Shown: one piece after another, positions 26,297 through 32,740 of the stretch
How the letters are laid out: every line of letters begins with the position of its first letter
Position numbering within the stretch: the stretch's first letter is position 1
The notes under the pieces: model-generated
The model's database searches: none
The model's input: the letters and a program-made list of their open reading frames with translations, nothing else
What the model was told of the DNA's origin: nothing
DNA from: Bradyrhizobiaceae bacterium PARB1
GTDB lineage: Bacteria; Pseudomonadota; Alphaproteobacteria; Rhizobiales; Xanthobacteraceae
Length of the DNA stretch: 64,000 bases
Reading direction: 5' to 3'
Assembly (NCBI GenBank): GCA_002256345.1
Contig: NKIY01000001.1
Location: 760,194-824,193, forward strand
Made by a program: the position numbers and the translations under genes

Positions 26297-27187
26297 CTAA
26301 GCGGCTTCGCTGTGCTTGCACTGGGTGCAGTGGCGGTTACCCTTCCATTCGGACATGAAGGACTTCTCGCAGCTCAGGCAGGTCCGCATCTTCCGATCGG
26401 CGTGACCATCAGGGCGAGACATCCCGAGCCGGGACATGGCAGTCTGGACAGCGGAAACCGTGATCCCCATCTTGGCCGCAATCGCTTCCTTTGAAAGCGG
26501 AGGCACCTCGGCGAGCAGCGCAGCAAGCTTCGCGCGGTTTTCGTCGTCCCATAGGATGTGCTGCGTCGTGACTGTCTCGGCGACCAGGACCGGACTCTTG
26601 GCCGCGGGGGCCTGCTTCTGACGTCCTTTGGGGGCGGGGCATCCGAGCCGGCGGCGTTGCACGTTGATATATCCCGATGTCACGCTGAATTCTTCGGCGA
26701 TCGCAGCGGTGTTGTTTCCGTGCCTGCGGACGGCGTCGAGCAACTGCTGGTCGCTAAAGCCGCGCTGGCGCCCTCCGCTCCTGGGGCGGGGAACGGGAGT
26801 CGCGTCGCCAGGAGCCGACAGGATCTCGATGACGGGATCCGGATCGGCCAGCGGCGCTGGCTCGACCACCGGCTCGGCGGGAGCAGGTGCCTCAATCTCC
26901 TGTCGCGGGGCCGGCGCAGCGGGTGCCGTACGCAATTCCTTGCGTGCCTTGGCCGCATCGCGCTTCGCGTACGGCTGGAAACGGGGGCGCTCCGGTGCCG
27001 GCGCGATCTCGATGACGGGATGCGCCGGCGCCTGCAGGCCGGAGGCTACCACCAGGCGCAGCACGTCGAGGGCGGCCGTGCCACGCTGCGCGTCCGTCAT
27101 GTCCTCGGCAAAGACTGCCGCCGCCGCGGACGTCGCGAACACTGCAAGGGCGGCCTTCTGCCGCGCGATTTCCTCAAGCACGGACAT
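26297..27187 (-). CDS. DNA-binding protein with two HTH units and a C-terminal zinc ribbon
   Basis: 296 residues from MSVLEEIARQKAALAVFATS; this ATG overlaps the stop of the phosphoesterase gene, whereas longer starts would run through it. A Pro/Ala/Glu-rich linker (about 85-150) leads to two HTH-like units: FSDQQLLDAVRRHGNNTAAIAEEF (about 165) and LSKEAIAAKMGITVSAVQTA (about 235). The end is a zinc ribbon, C-x2-C-x12-C-x2-C (TCLSCEKSFM to HCTQCKH). A shorter protein of similar plan, HTH plus Cys4 ribbon, is encoded on the other strand at 30617-30937. Likely a regulator of the element; target unknown. Confidence 0.7.
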   Translation of the reverse strand: MSVLEEIARQKAALAVFATSAAAAVFAEDMTDAQRGTAALDVLRLVVASGLQAPAHPVIEIAPAPERPRFQPYAKRDAAKARKELRTAPAAPAPRQEIEAPAPAEPVVEPAPLADPDPVIEILSAPGDATPVPRPRSGGRQRGFSDQQLLDAVRRHGNNTAAIAEEFSVTSGYINVQRRRLGCPAPKGRQKQAPAAKSPVLVAETVTTQHILWDDENRAKLAALLAEVPPLSKEAIAAKMGITVSAVQTAMSRLGMSRPDGHADRKMRTCLSCEKSFMSEWKGNRHCTQCKHSEAA

Positions 27188-28047
27188 CACTTCATCCCGA
27201 AATCGTTGCGCGGCTTCGGCTCGACGTCGATGACAAGCGACGGATCGAAAGCCGGATTCTCGAAGCGGCCGTCGCGCTGGCGGTAGCCGCGCGGGTTGCT
27301 GATGATGCGCGTGCCGCCGACCTCGGCGTCGCGGCTGACGTGGACGTGGCCGTGCAGCCAGATATCGGCGCGCTCGATGATGTGCCCGCAGTCGCGAGAG
27401 CCGTACAGCCAAGAGTGCGTGCCATCGGAAGCGACGCCGTCGTCCGGCGGAAAATGCGTTGCCAGAACTTTCAGCATGTCGGGCTCGGCATCGAGCGCGA
27501 GGTCGATGGCCTCGACCGATGCCTTGTGCATCGCGAGGGTGTCGCTAGGGGTGAGGCGTTTACCCGGCGCCGTGTGGATGGCCTGATAGTCGTTATGCGG
27601 CGTCCTGCCCGCCGGCGACACCGGCTGCTCCGGATGAAAGCCTTTCTGCGAAATGTACATTGCCTCCTTCGGCGACATGTACCCGGGCCTGATCGAGAAA
27701 TCACTCCAGAGGCAAGCCGTAATCACCTGCACGCCGTCGATCACAACGTAGCCGTCCGGATTATAGTACGCGCCGTAACGAGCGCAGATCTCGCCAGTCC
27801 GGTCGCGGACGTCCTGCAGTGTGTAAGCGCGATCGTTCGCCGGGCCCTCACGATAGGCGTCGTGGTTGCCTTCGGTGACGACGAGCGGCACGCCGCGAAA
27901 TTTTTCCAGCAGGTCGGGGAGGTGCTTATGCAGGCCGTTGCAGAGATCTCCGCCGAACACCGCGAGATCGCAGTCGACCGGCTGGACGCCGATGTCACCG
28001 CCGGCGTGGTCAACGTGGAGGTCGCTAAAAAAATGGATGCGTGCCAT
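27187..28047 (-). CDS. Calcineurin-like metallophosphoesterase
   Basis: 286 residues from MARIHFFSDLHVDH (ATG 28047, overlapping the upstream stop). All metallophosphoesterase motifs are present: D-x-H in SDLHVDH, GGD in VFGGDLCNG, GNHDA, the His of LATHFPPDD, and the C-terminal HGHVHVS. It should be a di-metal phosphodiesterase or phosphatase. Within a mobile element its substrate could be nucleic acid or a nucleotide, but nothing in the sequence decides this. Flanked by overlapping small genes of the leftward operon. Confidence 0.88.
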   Translation of the reverse strand: MARIHFFSDLHVDHAGGDIGVQPVDCDLAVFGGDLCNGLHKHLPDLLEKFRGVPLVVTEGNHDAYREGPANDRAYTLQDVRDRTGEICARYGAYYNPDGYVVIDGVQVITACLWSDFSIRPGYMSPKEAMYISQKGFHPEQPVSPAGRTPHNDYQAIHTAPGKRLTPSDTLAMHKASVEAIDLALDAEPDMLKVLATHFPPDDGVASDGTHSWLYGSRDCGHIIERADIWLHGHVHVSRDAEVGGTRIISNPRGYRQRDGRFENPAFDPSLVIDVEPKPRNDFGMK

Positions 28048-28313
28048 CAGACGGTCTCCCCGTGTCCGACGAGATAAGCGAGGCCGAGCTGGCTGATCTG
28101 GTACCGACGACACCCTTCCGGCGCCCAGCTCGGGCGGATGAAGTCCTCGGTCAGCGCCACGCGAACGAGATCGGGCGAGACGATGTCGCCCCAGGGAGCC
28201 GGCAGCTTGTAGGGCAATAGGCGGAGCGTTCCGTCCTGCAGGCGCATGACGTGGTGATGGTTCGCCATCTGGCGCAGGAGGGCAACGAGGTCGCTGTCTG
28301 TGATCCTGGTCAT
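28047..28313 (-). CDS. Hypothetical island protein, winged-helix-like, 88 aa
   Basis: MTRITDSDLVALLRQMANHH from the ATG at 28313, which overlaps the upstream stop. The order helix, beta-hairpin (RLQDGTLRLLPYKL) and C-terminal YQISQLGLAYL resembles a winged-helix fold with a final T-x-x-G-like element, though this is a visual impression only. Coupled to the phosphoesterase gene. Confidence 0.55.
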   Translation of the reverse strand: MTRITDSDLVALLRQMANHHHVMRLQDGTLRLLPYKLPAPWGDIVSPDLVRVALTEDFIRPSWAPEGCRRYQISQLGLAYLVGHGETV

Positions 28314-28525
28314 TTGACTACTCCGGTGAGGCGTTGCGCGGTGCAGTTGGCGAAGGGCTTGTTGCCGGGCTCGATGCGGCACTGCCCGATGATCGCGAGG
28401 CGGTTTAGCTGGTCGCCGCTCATGATCTGATCGGCGACGCGATGCTGCGTCAGTGCCGTCCCGCCGGCGGCGCCGGCGAGTGTGGAGATGTATGCGACGG
28501 CGGCGAGGATAGCGAGGCGCTTCAT
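28310..28525 (-). CDS. Small exported or membrane-anchored protein, 71 aa
   Basis: MKRLAILAAVAYISTLAGAAGG is a short positively charged start plus a hydrophobic segment, so the protein is exported or anchored. The rest is polar with two Cys (QCRIEPGNKPFANCTAQ) that could form a disulfide. Overlaps its neighbours. Unknown family. Confidence 0.55.
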   Translation of the reverse strand: MKRLAILAAVAYISTLAGAAGGTALTQHRVADQIMSGDQLNRLAIIGQCRIEPGNKPFANCTAQRLTGVVK

Positions 28526-29322
28526 CACGCTGCCTCCTCGTTCGGGGACACGCTGAGCAGCTCGTCCAGGTCTGCCTGCAGCGGGTCGCGAATGGTCATG
28601 CGGCGATGTACGCAGCGGACGCGGCGGACTTCATCGGCGCTGTGGTCAGCGATGTCACCGTAGCGGTGATTGATCCATAAGCGATAGACGTCAGCACCGG
28701 TGACATCGTCGTGAACGGGCAGCCGGAGGCTGCGGCAGAGGCTGCTCAGTTCGATGCGGTTTCCCCATCCGGCCCAGCGTGTCATCGTGCAGAACACACG
28801 GGGGTCGAGCCGCGACAACAGTAACTGCGGCCACCAAGCGGGCAGGACATCGAGCACCCCGAGGCACACGGCGCGCTGAAAAATGAAGCGCAGAGCGAAA
28901 TCGGCGTGATGCGCAACAACTGTGATGTCGTCCGGACATGCGCGCAGGTCGCGGAGATACTGCCCGAGCTGAGACAGCATCTGCTCCTCGCCGCCGAGGT
29001 CCGGATCTTTTGCGGTCACGGCGACCGGCTGGTCATCGATCGCAATCGCAATCGCGACGATGCGACCGGCGCCGCCGTCGAGCGCGGTGTCGAGAAACGC
29101 ATCCATGCGACGCTGCGTCGCGAGTCTGTTCTTTGCGTACAGATCGTTCAGCGCGCGTTTCTCGCGGGACGCGATGTCCGCCGCGATCTTCGCCGGATCC
29201 GTCAGACGCTTGTCTGCGGTCACCGGCTCGGGATCGGACAGCAACGGATAGCGCTCGTCGATTGCAAGGCGCAGGTCGTCACGATCCGTCGGCACGGTGA
29301 CGATTTCAAAGTAGATTTCCAT
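28525..29322 (-). CDS. DnaQ/PolB-like 3'-5' exonuclease (DEDD fold)
   Basis: 265 residues. The pattern fits the RNase H-like exonuclease fold: a first acidic segment near MEIYFEIVTVP, ITVVAHHADFALRFIFQRA (an H/N-x-x-F-x-motif, Exo II-like), and HSADEVRRVRCVHRRM as the Exo III region with a final acidic residue. A block like LDPRVFCTMTRWAGWGNRIE fits the substrate-entry region of predicted PolB-related exonucleases. The first acidic motif is EIV rather than DIE, so activity is uncertain. First gene of the leftward island operon; GGGAG precedes the start. Probably acts in DNA metabolism of the element. Confidence 0.6.
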   Translation of the reverse strand: MEIYFEIVTVPTDRDDLRLAIDERYPLLSDPEPVTADKRLTDPAKIAADIASREKRALNDLYAKNRLATQRRMDAFLDTALDGGAGRIVAIAIAIDDQPVAVTAKDPDLGGEEQMLSQLGQYLRDLRACPDDITVVAHHADFALRFIFQRAVCLGVLDVLPAWWPQLLLSRLDPRVFCTMTRWAGWGNRIELSSLCRSLRLPVHDDVTGADVYRLWINHRYGDIADHSADEVRRVRCVHRRMTIRDPLQADLDELLSVSPNEEAA

Positions 29323-29421
29323 TTTTTGCTCCCGTTACCTCGATCATCCCGAGGTGTTAGGCATTCCTTAATGGATTCTCCTGTATGTCGCAAGCCTCGT
29401 TCTAGCTAGGTACGTTTGACG

Positions 29422-29429
29422 TTGCAACA
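29422..29429. promoter_or_regulatory. Palindrome GTTGCAAC, copy 1
   Basis: The perfect 8-bp palindrome lies in TTGACGTTGCAACA, just before the ribosome-binding site of the rightward gene at 29446. The same block, with one change (TTGATGTTGCAACA), occurs before the gene at 30321. Both are in the same orientation and position, which suggests a shared operator or promoter element. Confidence 0.5.
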
Positions 29430-29445
29430 CAAACAGGAGGTCTAG

Positions 29446-29727
29446 ATGTCTAACAGCTTGTTCAGCCCGCGCGGTTTTGGCTACGGCGCGTTTCTCGGGA
29501 TCTCCGCCGTCGCTGGTGGGGTCGCCTCTGCCGGCGTCGTCGGAGTGCAGGCAGCGACGCGGCGGCAGGCGGAGATCGCGCAGCGCAACCGCGTCGCTCG
29601 CATCATCCGTCGGGACCGCGCCGAGCTTCGCGAAGTCCGAAAGGACCTCGCAATCTCGCGCGCCGAATCCGCAATTCGGCTCTGGCACATCAAAAAGCTG
29701 TTGCCGGCAACCCGCGCGGTTCGTTGA
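29446..29727 (+). CDS. Small membrane protein with coiled-coil tail
   Basis: 93 residues with a strong AGGAGG at the proper distance. Residues about 11-38 (YGAFLGISAVAGGVASAGVVG) form a Gly/Ala-rich hydrophobic segment. The rest is a charged helix (RRQAEIAQRNRVARIIRRDR, then AELREVRKDLAISRAES) that could form a coiled coil. It reads opposite to the flanking genes and overlaps the 3' end of the leftward gene at 29690 by 38 bases. Unknown family. Confidence 0.6.
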   Translation: MSNSLFSPRGFGYGAFLGISAVAGGVASAGVVGVQAATRRQAEIAQRNRVARIIRRDRAELREVRKDLAISRAESAIRLWHIKKLLPATRAVR

Positions 29728-30190
29728 TCATGACCGCACGCAACTCTGCGGCCGGCGCCCCGCGATGGGGCGCCGGCCGAATTTCATCGAGGCAGGGCAT
29801 GCCCGGCATAGGCATACCAAGGCGCATGTGCGCGTATACGTTAGTTTGATCCGCCGTCAGCAATCGCTCTAGTTCGCGCTCATTCAGTCCGCGCAGCCAA
29901 CTGGCAAACGGCCTCAGTGACGCCGGCATCTCTGCAGGCTGACCGGCGGTCAGCGTCTCGGCGGCGTACGTGAGCGTATCGGCAAGCGCTTCCTCACGGT
30001 CCGCCTGGCGTTCGCGTGCGATTTCGAACGGGTCCCAATCGAGCGCTTGCTCGATCTCTTGCACGGGCGGCGGCGGGACGTCGTAGATGCCTGGATACAT
30101 GACTTCGATCAGGGATTTGATCGACGTCATTGCAATGGCGAAGACGGCGTCGAGAGCGCGCCCGATAGCGGCGAGAAATCGTCGAAACAT
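29690..30190 (-). CDS. Hypothetical island protein, 166 aa
   Basis: MFRRFLAAIGRALDAVFAIAMTSIKS from ATG 30190, preceded by AGGAGGACT. An amphipathic or hydrophobic N-terminus, then an acidic helical region (EIARERQADREEALADTL). A stretch MRLGMPMPGMP precedes the C-terminus. It converges on and overlaps the small membrane protein gene. Family unknown. Confidence 0.6.
   Translation of the reverse strand: MFRRFLAAIGRALDAVFAIAMTSIKSLIEVMYPGIYDVPPPPVQEIEQALDWDPFEIARERQADREEALADTLTYAAETLTAGQPAEMPASLRPFASWLRGLNERELERLLTADQTNVYAHMRLGMPMPGMPCLDEIRPAPHRGAPAAELRAVMINEPRGLPATAF
29750..29778. terminator. 12-bp GC hairpin at the convergent gene ends
   Basis: GGCCGGCGCCCC (29750-29761) and GGGGCGCCGGCC (29767-29778) form a perfect 12-bp stem with a 5-nt loop, 22 bp after the rightward stop and inside the end of the leftward gene. 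It is followed by GAATTTC rather than a true T-run, so it may stop or stabilise the rightward transcript. Confidence 0.45.
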
Positions 30191-30308
30191 TTCAGTCCTC
30201 CTGTTCTCACAGAAATCTCGGATACGCCTCGGCAAGTCGGAAGCGAAAAATTCAACTAAAAACTATTAGGCGTTGCCGAACTGATGGAGTATTGTTCGTG
30301 CGCTTGAT

Positions 30309-30316
30309 GTTGCAAC
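30309..30316. promoter_or_regulatory. Palindrome GTTGCAAC, copy 2
   Basis: Second copy of the TTGA(C/T)GTTGCAACA block, ending a few bases before the ATG at 30321. It resembles the element before the gene at 29446 and may be the operator of the second rightward unit. Confidence 0.5.
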
Positions 30317-30320
30317 AGGA

Positions 30321-30620
30321 ATGGTAGGCGTGACGGCAGAGATCCAGATCCCCAGCAGGATGCGCGACCGACTCAAGCTGGTTGGCACAACGTTATATGG
30401 GCCGCGCTGGAAGCGTCCGCTCGCAGTGGCGCTCGGCACCTCCGAGCAACAGGTTCACCGCTGGTTAGGCGGTCAAGGACCGCAAGGCGATCTCGACGCG
30501 CGCCTGGTCGGCGTGCTCGACCAGGCCGAAATCAACGCCGCCGGGCTCCGCCGCAAGCTGTCGAGGTTCGTCACGACGCAGACCGCTCGCCAGCGCCGAC
30601 GCATGGAGCGCGACCGGTGA
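30321..30620 (+). CDS. Small HTH-like protein, first gene of the rightward island operon
   Basis: 99 residues. PLAVALGTSEQQVHRWLGGQGP fits an XRE-type helix-turn-helix, and the C-terminus is strongly basic (TTQTARQRRRMERDR). An alternative GTG start at 30330 gives MTAEIQIPSR. Neither start has an ideal ribosome-binding site. Its stop overlaps the next start (GTGA). Probably a DNA-binding regulator. Confidence 0.6.
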   Translation: MVGVTAEIQIPSRMRDRLKLVGTTLYGPRWKRPLAVALGTSEQQVHRWLGGQGPQGDLDARLVGVLDQAEINAAGLRRKLSRFVTTQTARQRRRMERDR

Positions 30621-30937
30621 GCGACACGCAGGACATTTCTGTTTCCTCAAGACTCACCGATCGCGGTCGCGCGCGACGGGCGGGCGGCACCGGCAACCCG
30701 ATCGCTCCGCCGAAGTGGTCTGATGCAGCTCTCCACCGGCTGGCCGACATGATTGTGGCGGACGAAGCCAAAGCCGATATTGCTGCGTGGTTTCGGACTA
30801 CGCCGCAGGCGATCTGGACAGCCGTGTCAAGGCATAATCTCTCCGCCGCGGGCTCGTGGCGAGCGTGCGCGAATTGCGGCGGCGCCTACATGACCAACAG
30901 CCCGTATGTGCGGAGGTGCCTGCCGTGCAAAGAGTGA
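30617..30937 (+). CDS. HTH plus zinc-ribbon protein, 106 aa
   Basis: GTG start coupled to the preceding gene. Residues about 33-75 (WSDAALHRLADMIVADEAKA, then TTPQAIWTAVSRHNL) have HTH character. The end is a Cys4 zinc ribbon (CANCGGAYM and CLPCKE). The plan copies the C-terminal half of the 296-residue protein at 26297-27187, so the element encodes two versions of this regulator type. Confidence 0.65.
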   Translation: MSDTQDISVSSRLTDRGRARRAGGTGNPIAPPKWSDAALHRLADMIVADEAKADIAAWFRTTPQAIWTAVSRHNLSAAGSWRACANCGGAYMTNSPYVRRCLPCKE

Positions 30938-31173
30938 CCACCGACCAGGCTACCGCGGCCGCGCTAACGATGTGTCGCTGGCGAGCCCAGCTCCGAGCCG
31001 ACCGCGCACAGACGGCGGCGGCGAATAATGCCGCGCCGCCGGAGGTGCCAACCGTGATCGAAATTCCACTCGGCAATGCCGATGGCGAGCGGACATCGCC
31101 GCCCGGGACTATCGATCTCGGCGTCGAGATGGTGCGCCGGCTCTTCGCAGACGAGGGGAGCGCGGCATGGTGA
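30925..31173 (+). CDS. Hypothetical island protein, 82 aa
   Basis: GTG at 30925 (VQRVTTDQATAAALTMCRWR) is preceded by GGAGG at a suitable distance and overlaps the previous stop. Ala-rich helical N-terminus, then a Pro-containing linker and a short C-terminal helix (VEMVRRLFADEG). Unknown. Confidence 0.5.
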   Translation: MQRVTTDQATAAALTMCRWRAQLRADRAQTAAANNAAPPEVPTVIEIPLGNADGERTSPPGTIDLGVEMVRRLFADEGSAAW

Positions 31174-31400
31174 TGCGTCTCCCGCCTCGCGGCCGCTCGC
31201 CGGCGCCGGTCGCCGACAAGTCTCCCGAACCTGCAATGCCGAAGCAGGTGCGCGGTCCGATCATGCCGCCGCGATTTCCGGTTAAGAAGCCGCCGCCGAC
31301 GGCGAAACGGTCACCATTGCCACCGCGATTGCGCGGTGAGATCAAAGCGCTCGCGGACGCAGCGCGCGCTCGCTGGGCGGCGTCCCAAGACTCAGATTAG
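31167..31400 (+). CDS. Hypothetical basic Pro-rich protein, 77 aa
   Basis: Overlaps the previous gene by 7 bases. Product is very rich in Pro, Arg and Lys, ending RGEIKALADAARARWAASQD. Could be a small nucleic-acid-binding or structural protein, or simply a poorly conserved tail ORF. Last apparent intact gene of the island. Confidence 0.45.
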   Translation: MVMRLPPRGRSPAPVADKSPEPAMPKQVRGPIMPPRFPVKKPPPTAKRSPLPPRLRGEIKALADAARARWAASQDSD

Positions 31401-31907
31401 ACGTTTCAAAGCCGGGTATGTAACGGGGGGCGCAGGATTTATGGACGTCACGGGTGACGCGCACGGGTGCGCAAGGTGATTTACGGGTATCATAAAGTTC
31501 AGCGGAAAACTTGGAAAGTCTGACGCAGGAAAGGGGCACGGGATGACCCTTTCGTCGAAGTGGAAATCGCATTTGATCTAAGGCGTTCACGAAGCCGAAA
31601 GCGTGATCGCCAGCGTAACGGGAAACTACCGCGTAGTGGTAGTTCGCTGCACTCGAAATTGCAGATAAGATGCAGTTCCAATGTTGGCAACTGAGGCGTC
31701 GGGACGTCGTTGTTAACCTTGCGATCGCTCGGTCCTGAAGCACGAAACTGCAAGTATCGTGCAGTTTCAATGTTGGCATTTTGCGGTACAGGATAAATCG
31801 AGATCCTTGGATCATCCGCGACCAGGAATAGGTCGCCGGTCGGGACCTATGCCGCCGGCGTCGCTTGAGCGCTGTCCGGTCCAGCCGGATTCCGCGCTGT
31901 CGCGAAC
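31401..31907. other. 507-bp gene-free region with structured repeats
   Basis: No credible coding frame; the one long minus-strand frame has no start context or recognisable protein character. The region contains three similar inverted repeats (listed separately), two of them also forming a direct repeat. Confidence 0.5.
31622..31778. repeat. Three related inverted repeats with 7-nt spacers
   Basis: Site 1: AACTACC-N7-GGTAGTT (31624-31644). Site 2: GAAATTGCA-N7-TGCAGTTCC (31655-31679). Site 3: GAAACTGCA-N7-TGCAGTTTC (31744-31768), with perfect 9-bp arms. All fit GAAACT-(A/G)-C-x / x-G-(T/C)-AGTTTC. Sites 2 and 3 are each followed by CAATGTTGGCA, which makes a 35-bp direct repeat with 89-bp spacing. 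This could be a multi-site operator, an origin-like array or an RNA with repeated hairpins. Confidence 0.55.
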
Positions 31908-32250
31908 TCAATGCGCGTACGTCCGGATGCGCGACCGCGGGTATACGGACTCGCTCACCGTTGGACCGTGGTTTCCGCTGATGATCGTAACGGTGCCGAC
32001 GTTGAAACTGGTGACTAGCCCGACGTGACCGCCGCCGCCGCGGCGGCCCATCGTCGCGATCGCACCGACCGCCGGCAGCGCCAGGCGGCGGCCGTAGCCC
32101 GCGAAGGACATCGCCGCGCGGGATCCGGTGCCGCGGCGGCCGATCCGGCGCTCGACGAGATGAATTCAGCGCACCATAGCGTCCTCGGCAGCCCGAGCTG
32201 ACGGGCCGTCATTCCGAGGTGCCGGCGAGCGAGCTGGGCTATGTCGGCTT
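31908..32250 (-). pseudogene. Frameshifted peptidoglycan hydrolase of the TIGR02594 (CHAP-like) type
   Basis: Reading leftward, one frame gives IAQLARRHLGMTARQLGLPR then TLWCAEF, the start of the NlpC/CHAP-like fold with its catalytic WCA. The match then shifts at about 32162-32168 into another frame that gives HLVERRIGRRGTGSRAAMSF, GRRGGGGHVGLV, TIISGNHG and VYPRSRIRTYAH, the typical second half with the catalytic His and the SGNH segment. The second frame has a TGA just before the junction, so a single indel disabled the gene. This family is common in rhizobial genomes and phages as a small lysin-like protein. Confidence 0.6.
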
Positions 32251-32340
32251 CTGGCGCGAAGCAGACATTCAGGCGGAGGTTCTATTCTTCCCTATCTCGC
32301 TGGGAGCAACGCGGTGGGACGGGTGGATTGGAGCCAGCTC

Positions 32341-32455
32341 TATGCCCGCCTGGAATAAGGGACAAACTATCGGCCAAAAACTGCCCCTCAAACCGAGAGA
32401 AGTTTGGGGGATAAGGACGAGATTGGAAGTCGCCTCAAACTTGCGAGAACTTGCT
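32341..32455 (+). pseudogene. N-terminal fragment of a tyrosine integrase
   Basis: MPAWNKGQTIGQKLPLKPRE followed by VWGIRTRL and NLRELALY is the start of a small tyrosine recombinase seen in rhizobia (the usual continuation is LFNLAIDSKLRGCDL). Similarity ends abruptly near 32455, where the sequence passes into an unrelated transporter fragment in another frame. It marks a recombination junction near the right side of the island. Confidence 0.55.
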
Positions 32456-32465
32456 CTTTACCGTG

Positions 32466-32666
32466 ATGCTTGCCGGCGATCATTTCGTGTGGCCTACGTT
32501 AGTCGGCGGTTCAGCGCGATGGCCGTTCCTTTTAGCATTTGTCAGAATCTTCGGAGGAATAGCCGCGTTTGGGTTGTTCGGGCTATTCCTCGGACCGGTC
32601 ATTATGGCGGCCGCTCTAACCGTTTGGCGCGAATGGATTTACGGGTCTAAGACGCCCGAGCTCTGA
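32466..32666 (+). pseudogene. C-terminal fragment of an AI-2E-family transporter
   Basis: LAGDHFVWPTLVGGSARWPF continuing as FGGIAAFGLFGLFLGPVIMA and ending WREWIYGS is the conserved last membrane part of AI-2E/PerM-type transporters (GDH-x-V-x-P-x-LIG and GLFLGP-x-x-x-A-x-x-x-x-WREW). About 280 N-terminal residues are missing. It abuts the integrase fragment, so both were joined by a deletion or insertion. Confidence 0.6.
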
Positions 32667-32740
32667 ATCCTCCTCGTACAAGGGACAAGGGACTACAAGT
32701 CTCGCGTCGGATCGACATGGATGCTGCAGCTCCAGACGAA

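Noticed and set aside
31432-31446. Right attachment site (CAGGATTTATGG, similar to CAGGATTATGATG of the tRNA end)
   Set aside because: Only about 10 matching bases with an indel and no tRNA context, so it could be chance; the true right border is undetermined.
31342-31911. 189-codon minus-strand frame in the gene-free zone
   Set aside because: Low-complexity basic product, no ribosome-binding site, and it overlaps both a plus-strand gene end and the hydrolase relic.
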